Positions 34,487 through 43,215 of a DNA stretch of 64,000 bases are shown piece after piece. Origin of the DNA: Nitrospirota bacterium. GTDB lineage: Bacteria > Nitrospirota > Leptospirillia > Leptospirillales > Leptospirillaceae. The notes under the pieces were generated by a model. It saw only the letters and a list, made by a program, of their open reading frames with translations. It was not told the DNA's origin and did no database searches. Positions within the stretch are counted from its first letter, which is position 1. Each line of letters opens with the position of its first letter. A program made the translations under genes and the position numbers. Where the stretch lies: assembly GCA_021820445.1 (NCBI GenBank), contig JAKADN010000003.1:27464-91463 (forward strand). The letters run 5' to 3'.

Positions 34487-36746
34487 AAGAACGGGATGGC
34501 TGCTGGATGTCTATCCCGCATCACAAGGCATGCTGCTCTGGATCCTGAGCGACAAGGGAGAGCGATTCCTCCGTCCAGTTCGATTTTCTCCCCGCTTCTA
34601 CGCAGATGCGACAGAACGCATTCAGGCCCGGCTTAAAACCCTGCTTGGACGCCTCCGTCGTCCTGTTTCCCTCGTCCGAACGGAACGCGTCGATCTCTTT
34701 TCCGGAGCCCTCCGCCCCGTCTTCGAACTCACGACGTTGTCGCCGGCAGATTTTTTCGCGGTGATCAGAGCGGTGTCCTCCATTCCGGAGATCGTCCTCT
34801 ACAATTGCGACATTCCCCTCCCTCAACTCTATTTCTATGAATCCGGGCTTTTTCCTCTCGCATTCTGCCGAATCGACACACTTCCGGACAGACGTGCACT
34901 TCTTGACTCCCCCTGGAACACCGATCCCCCCATGCCTCCTCTCCGGACAATAACCCTTGAGCTCGAATCGGAGGCCCCCCCCGGAAAGCATGGAGCGACG
35001 GAAGGACTGGTCGTCGAGAGCGACGGGAAGCGAAGGCTTCTTGACGGAGAGGATCCCCGGGAACTCCTGGCCACGATCAACGCCATTCTGAAACGGGAGG
35101 ATCCTGACCTCATTCTCTCCCGAAGGGGCGATGACCTGATCTTTCCCCGCATTCTGGCGCTTTCTGAAAAGATCGGTATTCCTGTGGCCCTGAACCGGGG
35201 AGAAAGGCGGCCGATCTCCCCAGGAAGAGACCGCTCTTTCCTTTCTTACGGAAAGACTGTTTTTCGCGCAGGCGGTTTTTCCCTTTTCGGACGATGGCAC
35301 CTGGACCAGAGCAATTCCTTCATCCTGAAGGAAGCGGGGCTTCCCGGGCTTTTCGAACAGGCCCGCGTCACCCGGATCCCTCTCCAGCAACTCGCCAGAA
35401 CCTCCACGGGAACCGGCATCACCTCCATGCAGATGGCGAGGGCCATCGCCTCCGGAATCCTTGTCCCGAAGGACAAGGGGCATCCGGAGGAATTCCGGAG
35501 CGGACTCGATCTTGTCGAAAGCGACAAGGGCGGCATGGTCTTCCTTCCCAGACCCGGCATCCACGAATCGGTCGTGGAACTCGACTTCGCCTCGATGTAT
35601 CCCTCCCTGATGACGGCCTACAACATCTCCCCGGAAACGGTCAACTGTTCCTGCTGCCCTGCCAATCGGGTCCCGGAAAGCGGACACCACCTCTGCACGC
35701 GTCGGAGAGGTCTGATCCCTTCGGTTCTCGCCCCGCTCCTTGAAAAAAGACGCCGATACAAGGAGCTCAAAAAAACGGTGGAAGATCCGTGGCTCAGACA
35801 GGAGTACGAGCGACGCCAGGGCGCTCTCAAATGGCTTCTCGTCGTCTCCTTCGGCTATCTGGGCTACAAGAACGCGCGCTTCGGAAAAGTTGAAGCCCAT
35901 GAATGCGTCACCGCTCTGAGCCGGGAAAAGCTTCTCCAGGCGAAAGAGGTCGCGGAAGAGTGGGGATACCACTTTCTGCACGGGATCGTCGACTCGCTCT
36001 GGCTGTCGCATCCCGATCTGGACGAAGCCGACTGCCAACGTCTCGCCGAAGCCATCTCCCGGACGACCGGCCTTTCCATCGGAGTCGAGGGACTCTACCG
36101 CTGGATTCTCTTCTTCCCGTCGAAGGGCCGCCCGGGCCTCGCCGTTCCCAACCGCTACATCGGCGCTTTCCGCTCGGGCGAAACAAAAATCCGCGGAATC
36201 GAACTTCGCCGGAGCGATACCCCCCCTTTTATCGCAAAAATGCAGCAACGGATCGTCGACCATCTTTCCCTGGCGAGCGATATCGAGGACTACAGGGCCC
36301 GCCTTCCCGAAGCCAGACGACTGCTCGAGGAGGGACTGGTGGAGATCGCGGGAGGTCGCATCCCGGTTTCGGAGCTGGCCATCAGAAAGCGGATCTCGAA
36401 GGAGGCAGAATCCTACCGCAAGGCCTCCCTCCAGGCGATCGTGGCACAGGAACTGGCGGCTCGTGGAGAAGCACCCCACCCCGGGGAACGCATCTCTTTT
36501 GTCATCACCGGCGAGGGAGATCCCGATCCCGCGTCCCGAGCCCGGGCCTACAACACCTTCTCTCCGGACTATAGCTATGACCGGAAAGCCTACGCGCGCC
36601 TTCTCCGGGAGGCCTGCGAACCGATGCTCGACATCCTCGGACGCCCCCTTGCTTCCTCCCGCACCGTCCGGAAACCCATCGAGATCCTCCTGAGGAAACC
36701 TCCGAAAAAATCGGAACCTGCGGAGAGGCCGGATGGCATGGTATAA
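34464..36746 (+). CDS. Divergent B-family DNA polymerase (PolB2/rvPolB-like)
   Basis: A 760-residue DNA polymerase relative. Motif A is intact: VVELDFASMYPSLMTAYNIS (Asp374). Between motifs A and B is a Cys/His cluster (NCSCCPAN ... HHLC, residues 395-411), then LIPSVLAPLLEKRRRYKELK. Motif B reads LKWLLVVSFGYLGYKNARFG instead of KxxxNSxYG. Motif C reads HGIVDSLWL (506-514), with Ile where the first Asp of DTDS should be; Asp510 remains. The exonuclease I position is ITLELESE rather than DIE, so proofreading may be changed or lost. These features resemble the PolB2/rvPolB branch, some of which are DNA-damage-induced. It is not the E. coli PolII type. SOS-controlled repair or translesion synthesis is inferred from the lexA operon. 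Confidence 0.85.
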   Translation: MVKAIRPERTGWLLDVYPASQGMLLWILSDKGERFLRPVRFSPRFYADATERIQARLKTLLGRLRRPVSLVRTERVDLFSGALRPVFELTTLSPADFFAVIRAVSSIPEIVLYNCDIPLPQLYFYESGLFPLAFCRIDTLPDRRALLDSPWNTDPPMPPLRTITLELESEAPPGKHGATEGLVVESDGKRRLLDGEDPRELLATINAILKREDPDLILSRRGDDLIFPRILALSEKIGIPVALNRGERRPISPGRDRSFLSYGKTVFRAGGFSLFGRWHLDQSNSFILKEAGLPGLFEQARVTRIPLQQLARTSTGTGITSMQMARAIASGILVPKDKGHPEEFRSGLDLVESDKGGMVFLPRPGIHESVVELDFASMYPSLMTAYNISPETVNCSCCPANRVPESGHHLCTRRRGLIPSVLAPLLEKRRRYKELKKTVEDPWLRQEYERRQGALKWLLVVSFGYLGYKNARFGKVEAHECVTALSREKLLQAKEVAEEWGYHFLHGIVDSLWLSHPDLDEADCQRLAEAISRTTGLSIGVEGLYRWILFFPSKGRPGLAVPNRYIGAFRSGETKIRGIELRRSDTPPFIAKMQQRIVDHLSLASDIEDYRARLPEARRLLEEGLVEIAGGRIPVSELAIRKRISKEAESYRKASLQAIVAQELAARGEAPHPGERISFVITGEGDPDPASRARAYNTFSPDYSYDRKAYARLLREACEPMLDILGRPLASSRTVRKPIEILLRKPPKKSEPAERPDGMV

Positions 36747-36792
36747 TGGGGTCCATCGTCGCCAGGAACGCCTGAAGGAAGGAGCCCTATCC

Positions 36793-37818
36793 GTGACAGA
36801 ATCCACGATCGAGGAAACAAAAAAGCAGATGCGCATGCAGGCTCAGGGAGCCATGGCCCTCAACGTCGCCTTCATTGGCGTCGTCAACGGTCTTTTCGAA
36901 ACCGTTTGCCGTCTGGGATCTCCGATGGCCGACGAAATCGCGCAAAATCTGACACTGGATCGGGGTTATGTGATGCGATGGGCCGATGCGGCCTTCGCCT
37001 TCGGATTCCTTGACCGGGAGGGGGAGCGTTTCCGTCTCACCGAAAAGGGCGACCTGATGCGTCCCTCCCATCCCCAAACCCTCATGCCGGTGGCCGTTGG
37101 TTCCGTACTCTCGACGCACATGGCCGACCGGGCGGCCGAGCTCATGCACACAGGAGAGCGGCCTGGAGAAAAGGTTCTCGGGGAACGAAAGAACATCCTG
37201 CCCTGGTTCGGGGCCATGCTCGAAGCTAATTTTTCCGGCCTTTTCGAGCGGGAAATATGTCCCAGCCTCTCCGTCTTCAAGGAAATCGACAGAAAAGGCG
37301 GGACGGTCGTCGATCTCGGATGCGGCAACGGATGGTACCTTCGCTCCCTTGCCAGACGATGTTCCGGCATACGGGGGATCGGACTCGACGGCTTCGAAGA
37401 AAATATCCGGCGTGCTACACAGCTTGCCCGAGAGCAGGGCCTCTCGGACCGGCTAGAGTTTCGGGTCGGCGACATCAAGACCTTCGCCCACGGGGGTCCC
37501 GTGGACATGATCGCCATGAATCGGGCCCTCCATCATGTCTGGGACGAAAAGGAGACAGTTTTCCGGATTCTGAGAGATCATCTGGCGAAAAACGGAGCAG
37601 TCGTCATCTGGGAGCCGGCCTGGCCAGAGAATCCCGTCGACCTCCGGGAACCCCGCAAGCGCCCGCTTGCCGTCCAAAATCTGGGGGAACACGTCCAGGG
37701 GAACCATCTTCTTCGTCCGGAGGAGATCGCCGAGGCCTTCCGGGAAGCCGGAATGACCCCTGAGATCCATCTTTTTTCCGAGGGAGCGGAAGCCGTCGTC
37801 GTGGGACGGATCGCCTAG
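36793..37818 (+). CDS. Class I SAM-dependent methyltransferase with N-terminal winged-helix domain
   Basis: The 341-residue protein has a helical/winged-helix N-terminal part (NVAFIGVVNGLFETVCRLGS ... GFLDREGERFRLTEKGDLM) like plant-type and antibiotic O-methyltransferases, then a Rossmann methyltransferase domain with VVDLGCGNGWYLRSLARRC, GIGLDGFEENI, VGDIKTF and MNRALHHVWDEKE. It ends with HLFSEGAEAVVVGRI. The substrate is unknown. The GTG at 36793 follows AAGGAG; a further upstream start would overlap polB. It is 46 bases after polB and may be co-transcribed with the lexA operon. Confidence 0.8.
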   Translation: MTESTIEETKKQMRMQAQGAMALNVAFIGVVNGLFETVCRLGSPMADEIAQNLTLDRGYVMRWADAAFAFGFLDREGERFRLTEKGDLMRPSHPQTLMPVAVGSVLSTHMADRAAELMHTGERPGEKVLGERKNILPWFGAMLEANFSGLFEREICPSLSVFKEIDRKGGTVVDLGCGNGWYLRSLARRCSGIRGIGLDGFEENIRRATQLAREQGLSDRLEFRVGDIKTFAHGGPVDMIAMNRALHHVWDEKETVFRILRDHLAKNGAVVIWEPAWPENPVDLREPRKRPLAVQNLGEHVQGNHLLRPEEIAEAFREAGMTPEIHLFSEGAEAVVVGRIA

Positions 37819-37827
37819 GAGAGCGAC

Positions 37828-38304
37828 TTGAAGAAACCGGGAAATCTCGCTCGAAGAAATTTGTGGAATGCGGGAACACGTCTGAAGGCCGCCGAGCTTT
37901 TTTATGCTCGTGGCGAATGGAGCGATGTCGTCCGTGAATGCACCGAGGCGCTGGACTTCACATTCAAGTCCCTCCTTCATGGCCTGGGACTCGAGGTTAA
38001 CCGCTTTCAGATCCCAGGCGAGGTTTTTTCAAAGGAACGCCACCGCCTTTCTCCCGATCTGGCGGCGGACTGGGAACGGATCGACAGGATCGTCGGAGCG
38101 GGAGCCTCTTCCGGATCTGACCCCGCTTCTCCCTTTGGAAATGGAGATTTCATGACCTTTGGCGAACCCTCCTTTTCATCATCTCCCCAAGAGGCCCCAT
38201 CGTCTGAATCGGCCCTTTCCGCCCTTTCGGACGCCCGGTACATGGTCGGGCTCGCCAAAGAGGTCTGCCGTCACCTCCATGGGATCAAGGGAACCGCTCC
38301 CTGA
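37828..38304 (+). CDS. HEPN-like helical protein
   Basis: A 158-residue protein starting with TTG after GGAG. The sequence KAAELFYARGEWSDVVRECT followed by EALDFTFKSLLHGLGLEV, and the C-terminal SDARYMVGLAKEVCRHLHG, looks like the HEPN fold. A Ser/Pro-rich linker (about residues 95-130) splits the two halves. The RNase motif RxxxxxH is not clear, and no nucleotidyltransferase partner adjoins it, so it may be a non-toxic helical adaptor. It follows the methyltransferase by nine bases and is convergent with arsM. Confidence 0.55.
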   Translation: MKKPGNLARRNLWNAGTRLKAAELFYARGEWSDVVRECTEALDFTFKSLLHGLGLEVNRFQIPGEVFSKERHRLSPDLAADWERIDRIVGAGASSGSDPASPFGNGDFMTFGEPSFSSSPQEAPSSESALSALSDARYMVGLAKEVCRHLHGIKGTAP

Positions 38305-38311
38305 CACACCC

Positions 38312-39106
38312 CTATCCGGCTTCCGGCTTTCTCCCTTCAATCATGGCAGAGACCACACATTCGGAGATATCCGTTCCGGGAGCCCACGTCGAAATGAAGC
38401 TCCGGCTCTCCTCTTTGAGTGTGATGCGGACATCTTTGAATCCGAGCGTCCGGAGAATCATTTCCAGTCGCTCGACCGTTTCGGCACCCGCCATGCATCC
38501 GGTATAGAGCTCCGGGTTGTGACGAATGTCTTCGGGAAGCTCGAACCGGGCCACCACATCGGAAATCGCAATTCTTCCGCCAGCCTTCAAGACCCGGAAA
38601 ACATCGGCAAAAACACGGGGCTTGTCCGGAGACAGGTTGAGAACGCAGTTCGAAATAACGACATCGACCAAATCGTCAGCGACAGGAAGATTCTCGATTT
38701 CACCCAGGCGAAACTCCACGTTGTCCATAGAGGCCTTTCGGGCATTTTCCCGGGCCTTTGCCACCATCTCGGGGGTCATGTCCACCCCAATGACGTGGCC
38801 TCCCTTTCCGACTTTCCTGGCCGCAAGAAAGGCGTCGAACCCGGCCCCCGATCCAAGATCCAGGACAGTCATTCCCTCCCGGATTCCAGCATAAAAAAGA
38901 GGTGTCCCGCACCCCAAGCCCAGATCCGCCCCTTCGGGAACCGCCTCCGTCTCCTCCCGCGTATATCCGAGTTTGAGGGACTCCGAATCCTTTGCCTCTC
39001 CGCAGGAGCCTGGAGCGCAACATCCTCCTCCCTTTTTTACAATCCCGGCATAGCGTTCCCTGACAAGCTCGTGAATCTCGGTCACATACCCAGAATCGGC
39101 TTCCAT
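38312..39106 (-). CDS. arsM: Arsenite S-adenosylmethionine methyltransferase
   Basis: Methylates As(III) to mono-, di- and trimethyl species, detoxifying arsenic in the cytoplasm. The 264-residue protein has an N-terminal Cys-rich segment GGGCCAPGSCG, the SAM loop VLDLGSGAGFDAFLAA, GVDMTPEMVAKAREN and SNCVLNLSPDK, then YTGCMAGAE. Cys66, Cys154 and Cys204 correspond to the three conserved arsenic-binding Cys of ArsM. The ATG at 39106 follows GGGGAGGAGG. No arsR is adjacent. The upstream 39130-39190 stretch is strikingly AT-rich, the probable promoter area. Arsenic resistance fits a mine-drainage acidophile. Confidence 0.92.
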   Translation of the reverse strand: MEADSGYVTEIHELVRERYAGIVKKGGGCCAPGSCGEAKDSESLKLGYTREETEAVPEGADLGLGCGTPLFYAGIREGMTVLDLGSGAGFDAFLAARKVGKGGHVIGVDMTPEMVAKARENARKASMDNVEFRLGEIENLPVADDLVDVVISNCVLNLSPDKPRVFADVFRVLKAGGRIAISDVVARFELPEDIRHNPELYTGCMAGAETVERLEMILRTLGFKDVRITLKEESRSFISTWAPGTDISECVVSAMIEGRKPEAG

Positions 39107-39234
39107 ATTGTCCTCCTCCCCAATCGTGAGGGTCCATCCGAATAATTTTAATATTTCAACTATAATTGTAATTTGTCTAATCTTTTTATCGATCAGCTCC
39201 GCCAAAGACCCACACTCAAGACGATGGCTCTTGT

Positions 39235-40473
39235 TTAGCTCTCAACCTCGCTTCGGAGGACGGCCCTGTCCCCGCCGGCAACCTTCGCTTGAGAGAGGGA
39301 CTCTTCCGCCTTTCTGACGAGACTTGTCCAGTCGTCTTCGTCTCCCTTTAATCCCCCTCCGCCGCTCACCCGAACCGCTCTCCCCCCTGATTCCTCAAAA
39401 CGAATTCCTGCCACTTTTTCCCGGATTTTTTCCATAAATTCTTTGAGTTCTTGTTCTGTCAGTCCGTAAGACAGCACGATAAACTCGTCGTCTCCCCAAC
39501 GTCCGACGATGTCGCCGGGATGAACTTCCTCCCGGATGATTCCGGCGACCTGACGGAGAATCTCGTCGCCGCCCGCCATTCCGGCGCTTTCATTTGTCAT
39601 TCGAAGATGGTCGATATCGAACAGAGCAACCGCCAGCGCTTTTTCGCACCACCCATCCCCCTCCCATTCCCGCTTGAGGATCGTTGCGAAGGCCTGACGG
39701 GTAAGAAGACCCGTCAGGGAATCCTTGTGGGCCCCCCTCATGCTCTCTTTCAGGATCCGAAGCTCGCGAATGGAAAACAGGGCGGGCAGAGAGGACGACT
39801 CCGGAGCCTTTTCCTGGAGGGTTTCAAGATATCGGGTGACATCCTCGATCGGACTCCCCACCTGCAACACGACATTGCGCCACCCCAAGGCCATGAACAG
39901 GAGGCCCAGAACGGTTGTCAGCCAATAGAGCACCGTATCCCAATGCTCGAGTCGGGACTGCCAGCGTTCCACCCGAAGAAGATGCCGGGAGACCTCCTGG
40001 CGGGTCGAGGCAAGAAACTCCCCGAAGGCCGCAAATCTGACAGAGGATTGCCCGAGACAGAGACGAATGGGCAAGACCCCACTCGGACACCGGGAGAAGA
40101 AATCCGAGGCCTCCCGCCAGCTCTGGGTCAACCCCCCTGCCTCCCGGCTTCCGCTTTGGGAAAGATCGCGAAGGAGGAAGGTGATGACCCGGATCTGGGG
40201 GAAAAGTCTGCGGGAGGAAACGGCCGTCAGGCGGGTGGAATCCTCTGTCACAGAGGTGAGACGGTCCCTGAAAACAGCAAGTCCCGCCTCGATTCCCAGA
40301 AGCTGGCTCCGGATCTCCGCCAGCCTTTCGATCTTTGTGACGAGGGCATTTTTCTGACGGCCGATGTAGGTATGAAGTCCCAGTCCCAGGATGTGAAAAG
40401 TGATGGTTCCGGCAAAGGTCATGGCAACGAAGAGCCGGAACGGGACCTCGATCGGAAAACGCGGCTTTGTCAC
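39235..40473 (-). CDS. Membrane GGDEF-domain protein with a GDDEF active site
   Basis: A 412-residue protein with membrane helices at about 10-36 and 178-200 flanking a periplasmic helical sensor (HAMP-less), a short coiled linker and a C-terminal GGDEF domain (HKDSLTGLLTRQAFATILKR ... LFDIDHLRMTNE ... GRWGDDEFIVLSYG). The signature is GDDEF, so the second Gly is replaced; some variants with substituted Gly remain active, others act as GTP or c-di-GMP sensors. No RxxD inhibitory site is evident upstream of the signature. No partner phosphodiesterase adjoins it. Divergent from emrA across a 235-base gap. Confidence 0.85.
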   Translation of the reverse strand: MTKPRFPIEVPFRLFVAMTFAGTITFHILGLGLHTYIGRQKNALVTKIERLAEIRSQLLGIEAGLAVFRDRLTSVTEDSTRLTAVSSRRLFPQIRVITFLLRDLSQSGSREAGGLTQSWREASDFFSRCPSGVLPIRLCLGQSSVRFAAFGEFLASTRQEVSRHLLRVERWQSRLEHWDTVLYWLTTVLGLLFMALGWRNVVLQVGSPIEDVTRYLETLQEKAPESSSLPALFSIRELRILKESMRGAHKDSLTGLLTRQAFATILKREWEGDGWCEKALAVALFDIDHLRMTNESAGMAGGDEILRQVAGIIREEVHPGDIVGRWGDDEFIVLSYGLTEQELKEFMEKIREKVAGIRFEESGGRAVRVSGGGGLKGDEDDWTSLVRKAEESLSQAKVAGGDRAVLRSEVES

Positions 40474-40639
40474 AGTCTGAGGATCCTCGTCGGCGGGGTT
40501 GGGGGCAAAAATCTTTTTTTCAGATCCAAAATCGGATCAAGGGTACATGATTCGACCGGATGTCGCCATCGGGAGAGATCCGTCATTCCTTTCTCCCGTC
40601 TTCATGGATTTGACCTCAATCCCTTCTTGGATTAATTTA

Positions 40640-40660
40640 TTGATTAATCAACAATTGATT
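40640..40660. promoter_or_regulatory. Palindromic operator candidate upstream of emrA
   Basis: TTGATTAATCAA (40640-40651) is a perfect 12-base palindrome, followed four bases later by another half-site TTGATT (40655-40660) and preceded by the near match TTGGATTAAT (40628-40637). It lies 49 bases before the emrA start in an otherwise GC-rich region. MarR- or TetR-type regulators of efflux pumps use such sites; no regulator gene is adjacent. Confidence 0.45.
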
Positions 40661-40708
40661 CTAGTATGAATTTTCAGGATCCGCCATCTCTCATTGAGGA
40701 TATCCCTT

Positions 40709-41647
40709 ATGAATGTCAGGCTCATCGCAGGGGGAACCGCCGGCATCGTTCTTCTGAGCGCCGCCTCTTTCGCTTTCCGCCACTATGAAAAAACGCATGT
40801 CAGTACCGACGACGCCCAGATCGCGGGCCATCTCCATCCGGTGACCACCCGCATTCCCGGTTCGGTCGCCCGCATCCTCGTCCATGACAACCAGGTCGTC
40901 CATGCCGGTGATCCACTCTTTTCCCTCGATGACCGCGTTCTTGTCAGCACGAAAGAGAAGGACAAAGCCGCACTCTCGCGCGACGAGTCCCGTCGGGAGG
41001 TCAACCTGGCCAACATCGAGAAGGACCAGACCCGGATTCTTCTCACCCGTAGGGAAAGCGAACGGACTGTCCGACTCTCGAAGAAGGCCTTTGCCACGGC
41101 CTCCCGGCTTGACCGGGACCGTGCGGCCTACCAGGAAGCACTGGCCACACTGAAGGCCGACACCGCCCAACAGAAGGTCCTTGCGGCCAGCGTCCGAAAA
41201 GATGAAGCCACGGTGGCGATCGATCGTCTAAACCTCCGCTATGCGACCATCAGGGCTCCCGTCGACGGACTGGTGACCGGCAAAACGGTCGAAAAAGGGC
41301 AATACCTCGCCCCCGGACAGGTGGTCGGATACATCGTCCCGTTTCGGATGTGGGTGATCGCCAACTACAAAGAGACCGACCTCCACGACATCCATCCGGG
41401 CGATCCGGTTCGGATCACGGTGGACGCCATCCCCGGAAAGACCTTTCATGGTCGGGTAGACAGCATTCAGCAGTCGACGGGCGCCGTGCTTTCCCTTCTC
41501 CCCCCGGAAAATGCGACCGGAAACTACACGAAGGTCGTTCAAAGGGTCCCGGTCAAGATTGTTCTCGATCCCGCAAGCGACCCTGACCATAAGCTGCGCC
41601 TCGGCATGTCCGTCGTCCCAGTCGTTCTCCCGGGAAACGCTCGCTGA
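40709..41647 (+). CDS. emrA: EmrA/HlyD-type membrane fusion protein
   Basis: Periplasmic adaptor of a multidrug efflux pump. The 312-residue protein has an N-terminal membrane anchor (VRLIAGGTAGIVLLSAASFAF), the start of a lipoyl-like half (HVSTDDAQIAGHLHPVTTRI, then PGSVARILVHDNQVVHAGDP), a short coiled-coil hairpin, the second lipoyl half (APVDGLVTGKTVEKGQYLAP) and a beta-barrel (NYKETDLHDIHPGDPVRITV). VSTDDAQI is characteristic of EmrA. ATG 40709 follows GAGG; a TTG five codons upstream is less likely. Coupled to emrB by a TGATG overlap. Confidence 0.92.
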   Translation: MNVRLIAGGTAGIVLLSAASFAFRHYEKTHVSTDDAQIAGHLHPVTTRIPGSVARILVHDNQVVHAGDPLFSLDDRVLVSTKEKDKAALSRDESRREVNLANIEKDQTRILLTRRESERTVRLSKKAFATASRLDRDRAAYQEALATLKADTAQQKVLAASVRKDEATVAIDRLNLRYATIRAPVDGLVTGKTVEKGQYLAPGQVVGYIVPFRMWVIANYKETDLHDIHPGDPVRITVDAIPGKTFHGRVDSIQQSTGAVLSLLPPENATGNYTKVVQRVPVKIVLDPASDPDHKLRLGMSVVPVVLPGNAR

Positions 41648-43215
41648 TGGAGCCCGCTCTCGGAAATGAACCCGGAGACACCCATCTTCCGGTCGCAAAC
41701 CCCGCCATGGTCGTCACGGCCGCGGTAGGGGCCACCGTTCTCGAGACCCTGGACTCGACCGTCGTCAATGTCGGACTTCCCAACATGATGGGCGGGCTCG
41801 ATACAACCCTCGACGGAATCGCGTGGGTCATCACCGCCTACACCGTCGGGAATGTCCTCATGATTCCCATGACCCGATTCGTGTCGGACAGGATCGGCCG
41901 GCGCCGCTACTTCACGGCTTCGATCCTTTTGTTCACGCTATTCTCGGTTCTGTGCGGACTCTCCCGGGAACTTCTGCCGCTCGTCCTCTTTCGCCTCCTT
42001 CAGGGAATGGCGGGGGCCGCTTTTTTCGCCACAAGCCAGACCCTCATCATTGATGCCTTTCCTCCGGAAAAGATCGCCCTGGCCAACGCCATCTTCGGCG
42101 TCGGCATCAGCATGGGACCAGCCCTTGGTCCGGTGGTGGGAGGCTATCTCGTCTACCACGAATCCTGGCCCTGGATTTTTTTCATCAATCTCCCCATCGG
42201 ACTTTTCCTGACCTATCTGGCTTTCCGCTATGTCCCCGACTCCCATCACACGATCGACGACGAAAAGGTGGACATCCCCGGCATCGCCCTTCTTCTCCTC
42301 TCCATTCCGGCCATCCAGTTCGCCCTTGAAAACGGCCAGCGTTACGACTGGTTTGCCTCTCCGGCGATCCGTTTCGCCGCCATCGCCGGAGCCCTTTTTC
42401 TTCTTCTCTTCGTGATCCGGGAACTCACCGCCTCCGCTCCCCTGCTCGATCTCAAGGTCCTCAAGAACCGATCCCTGTGGGCGGGATCGCTCGGATACGC
42501 CCTTCTGGGCTCCGTCTACTTCGGAACCCTTTTCACCATCCCCCTCATGGGGGAGAACCTCTTTTCGTGGAACCCCCTGGAAACGGGCTTTGTCCTTCTC
42601 CAGAGCATCGTGTCATTCTCCATCGCCTCCATGGTGGCGGGAGGCATCATGGGGCGCGTCCCGGTCTGGGCGATCATGGTCCCGGGGGTCGTCGTGATCG
42701 AGATCGCCCTCTGGGGGTATGGCCATCTGAGCCCCATGTCCAGCCCTGCCTCCTTTCTCTGGCCGAACATCTTCCGGGGAATAGGGCTGGCCTTTCTCTT
42801 CCCTCCGCTCATGACCATGGCTCTCTCCACCCTTCCCCGCCGCATGCTGTCGACGGGGGCGGCGGTCTCGAGCATGATCGGCCAACTCGGTGGATCGATC
42901 GGAATCGCCCTTCTCGCGACCCTTCTCCAGCGCTCCCAACAGGTCCACCAGGCCTACCTGACCACGGCCGACCTCACCGCCAACCGGATCCAGACGGTCG
43001 CAACCCAGGGAGCGATCCTGTCCCACCTCAACAGTCTGGGGCTTTCTCCGGCGGCGGCAGACAGGGTGGCCGCGGCCCTGATCGAGAGCCAGGTTCAAAA
43101 ACAGGCTCTGTTTTTGAGTTTCGGAGACGTCTACGCCGCCGTCGGCGTCGTCGCACTGATTCTCCTGATCCCGATCGCCCTTTTCGAACAGGGGAAGAAG
43201 CCTTCACCTTCCTGA
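41647..43215 (+). CDS. emrB: MFS drug/proton antiporter, DHA2 (EmrB) family
   Basis: Inner-membrane 14-helix proton-driven exporter, 522 residues. Family motifs are VLETLDSTVVNVGLPNM (helix 1 motif D1), the MFS loop RFVSDRIGRRRYF, LFRLLQGMAGAAFF and GVGISMGPALGPVVGGYLV (motif C of antiporters), WPWIFFINLPIG, and GQLGGSIGIALLATLL near the end. The cytoplasmic C-terminus is short. With EmrA and an unlinked TolC it would form a tripartite pump; substrates are unknown. Confidence 0.94.
   Translation: MEPALGNEPGDTHLPVANPAMVVTAAVGATVLETLDSTVVNVGLPNMMGGLDTTLDGIAWVITAYTVGNVLMIPMTRFVSDRIGRRRYFTASILLFTLFSVLCGLSRELLPLVLFRLLQGMAGAAFFATSQTLIIDAFPPEKIALANAIFGVGISMGPALGPVVGGYLVYHESWPWIFFINLPIGLFLTYLAFRYVPDSHHTIDDEKVDIPGIALLLLSIPAIQFALENGQRYDWFASPAIRFAAIAGALFLLLFVIRELTASAPLLDLKVLKNRSLWAGSLGYALLGSVYFGTLFTIPLMGENLFSWNPLETGFVLLQSIVSFSIASMVAGGIMGRVPVWAIMVPGVVVIEIALWGYGHLSPMSSPASFLWPNIFRGIGLAFLFPPLMTMALSTLPRRMLSTGAAVSSMIGQLGGSIGIALLATLLQRSQQVHQAYLTTADLTANRIQTVATQGAILSHLNSLGLSPAAADRVAAALIESQVQKQALFLSFGDVYAAVGVVALILLIPIALFEQGKKPSPS

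Noticed and set aside
36740..36745. TATAAT at the end of the polymerase gene as a promoter for the methyltransferase
   Set aside because: No acceptable -35 hexamer 16-18 bases upstream; the match alone is not enough.
34521..36836. 771-codon minus-strand frame opposite the B-family polymerase
   Set aside because: It mirrors the polymerase gene; its product is low-information charged sequence while the sense strand carries DFASMYPS and other polymerase motifs.
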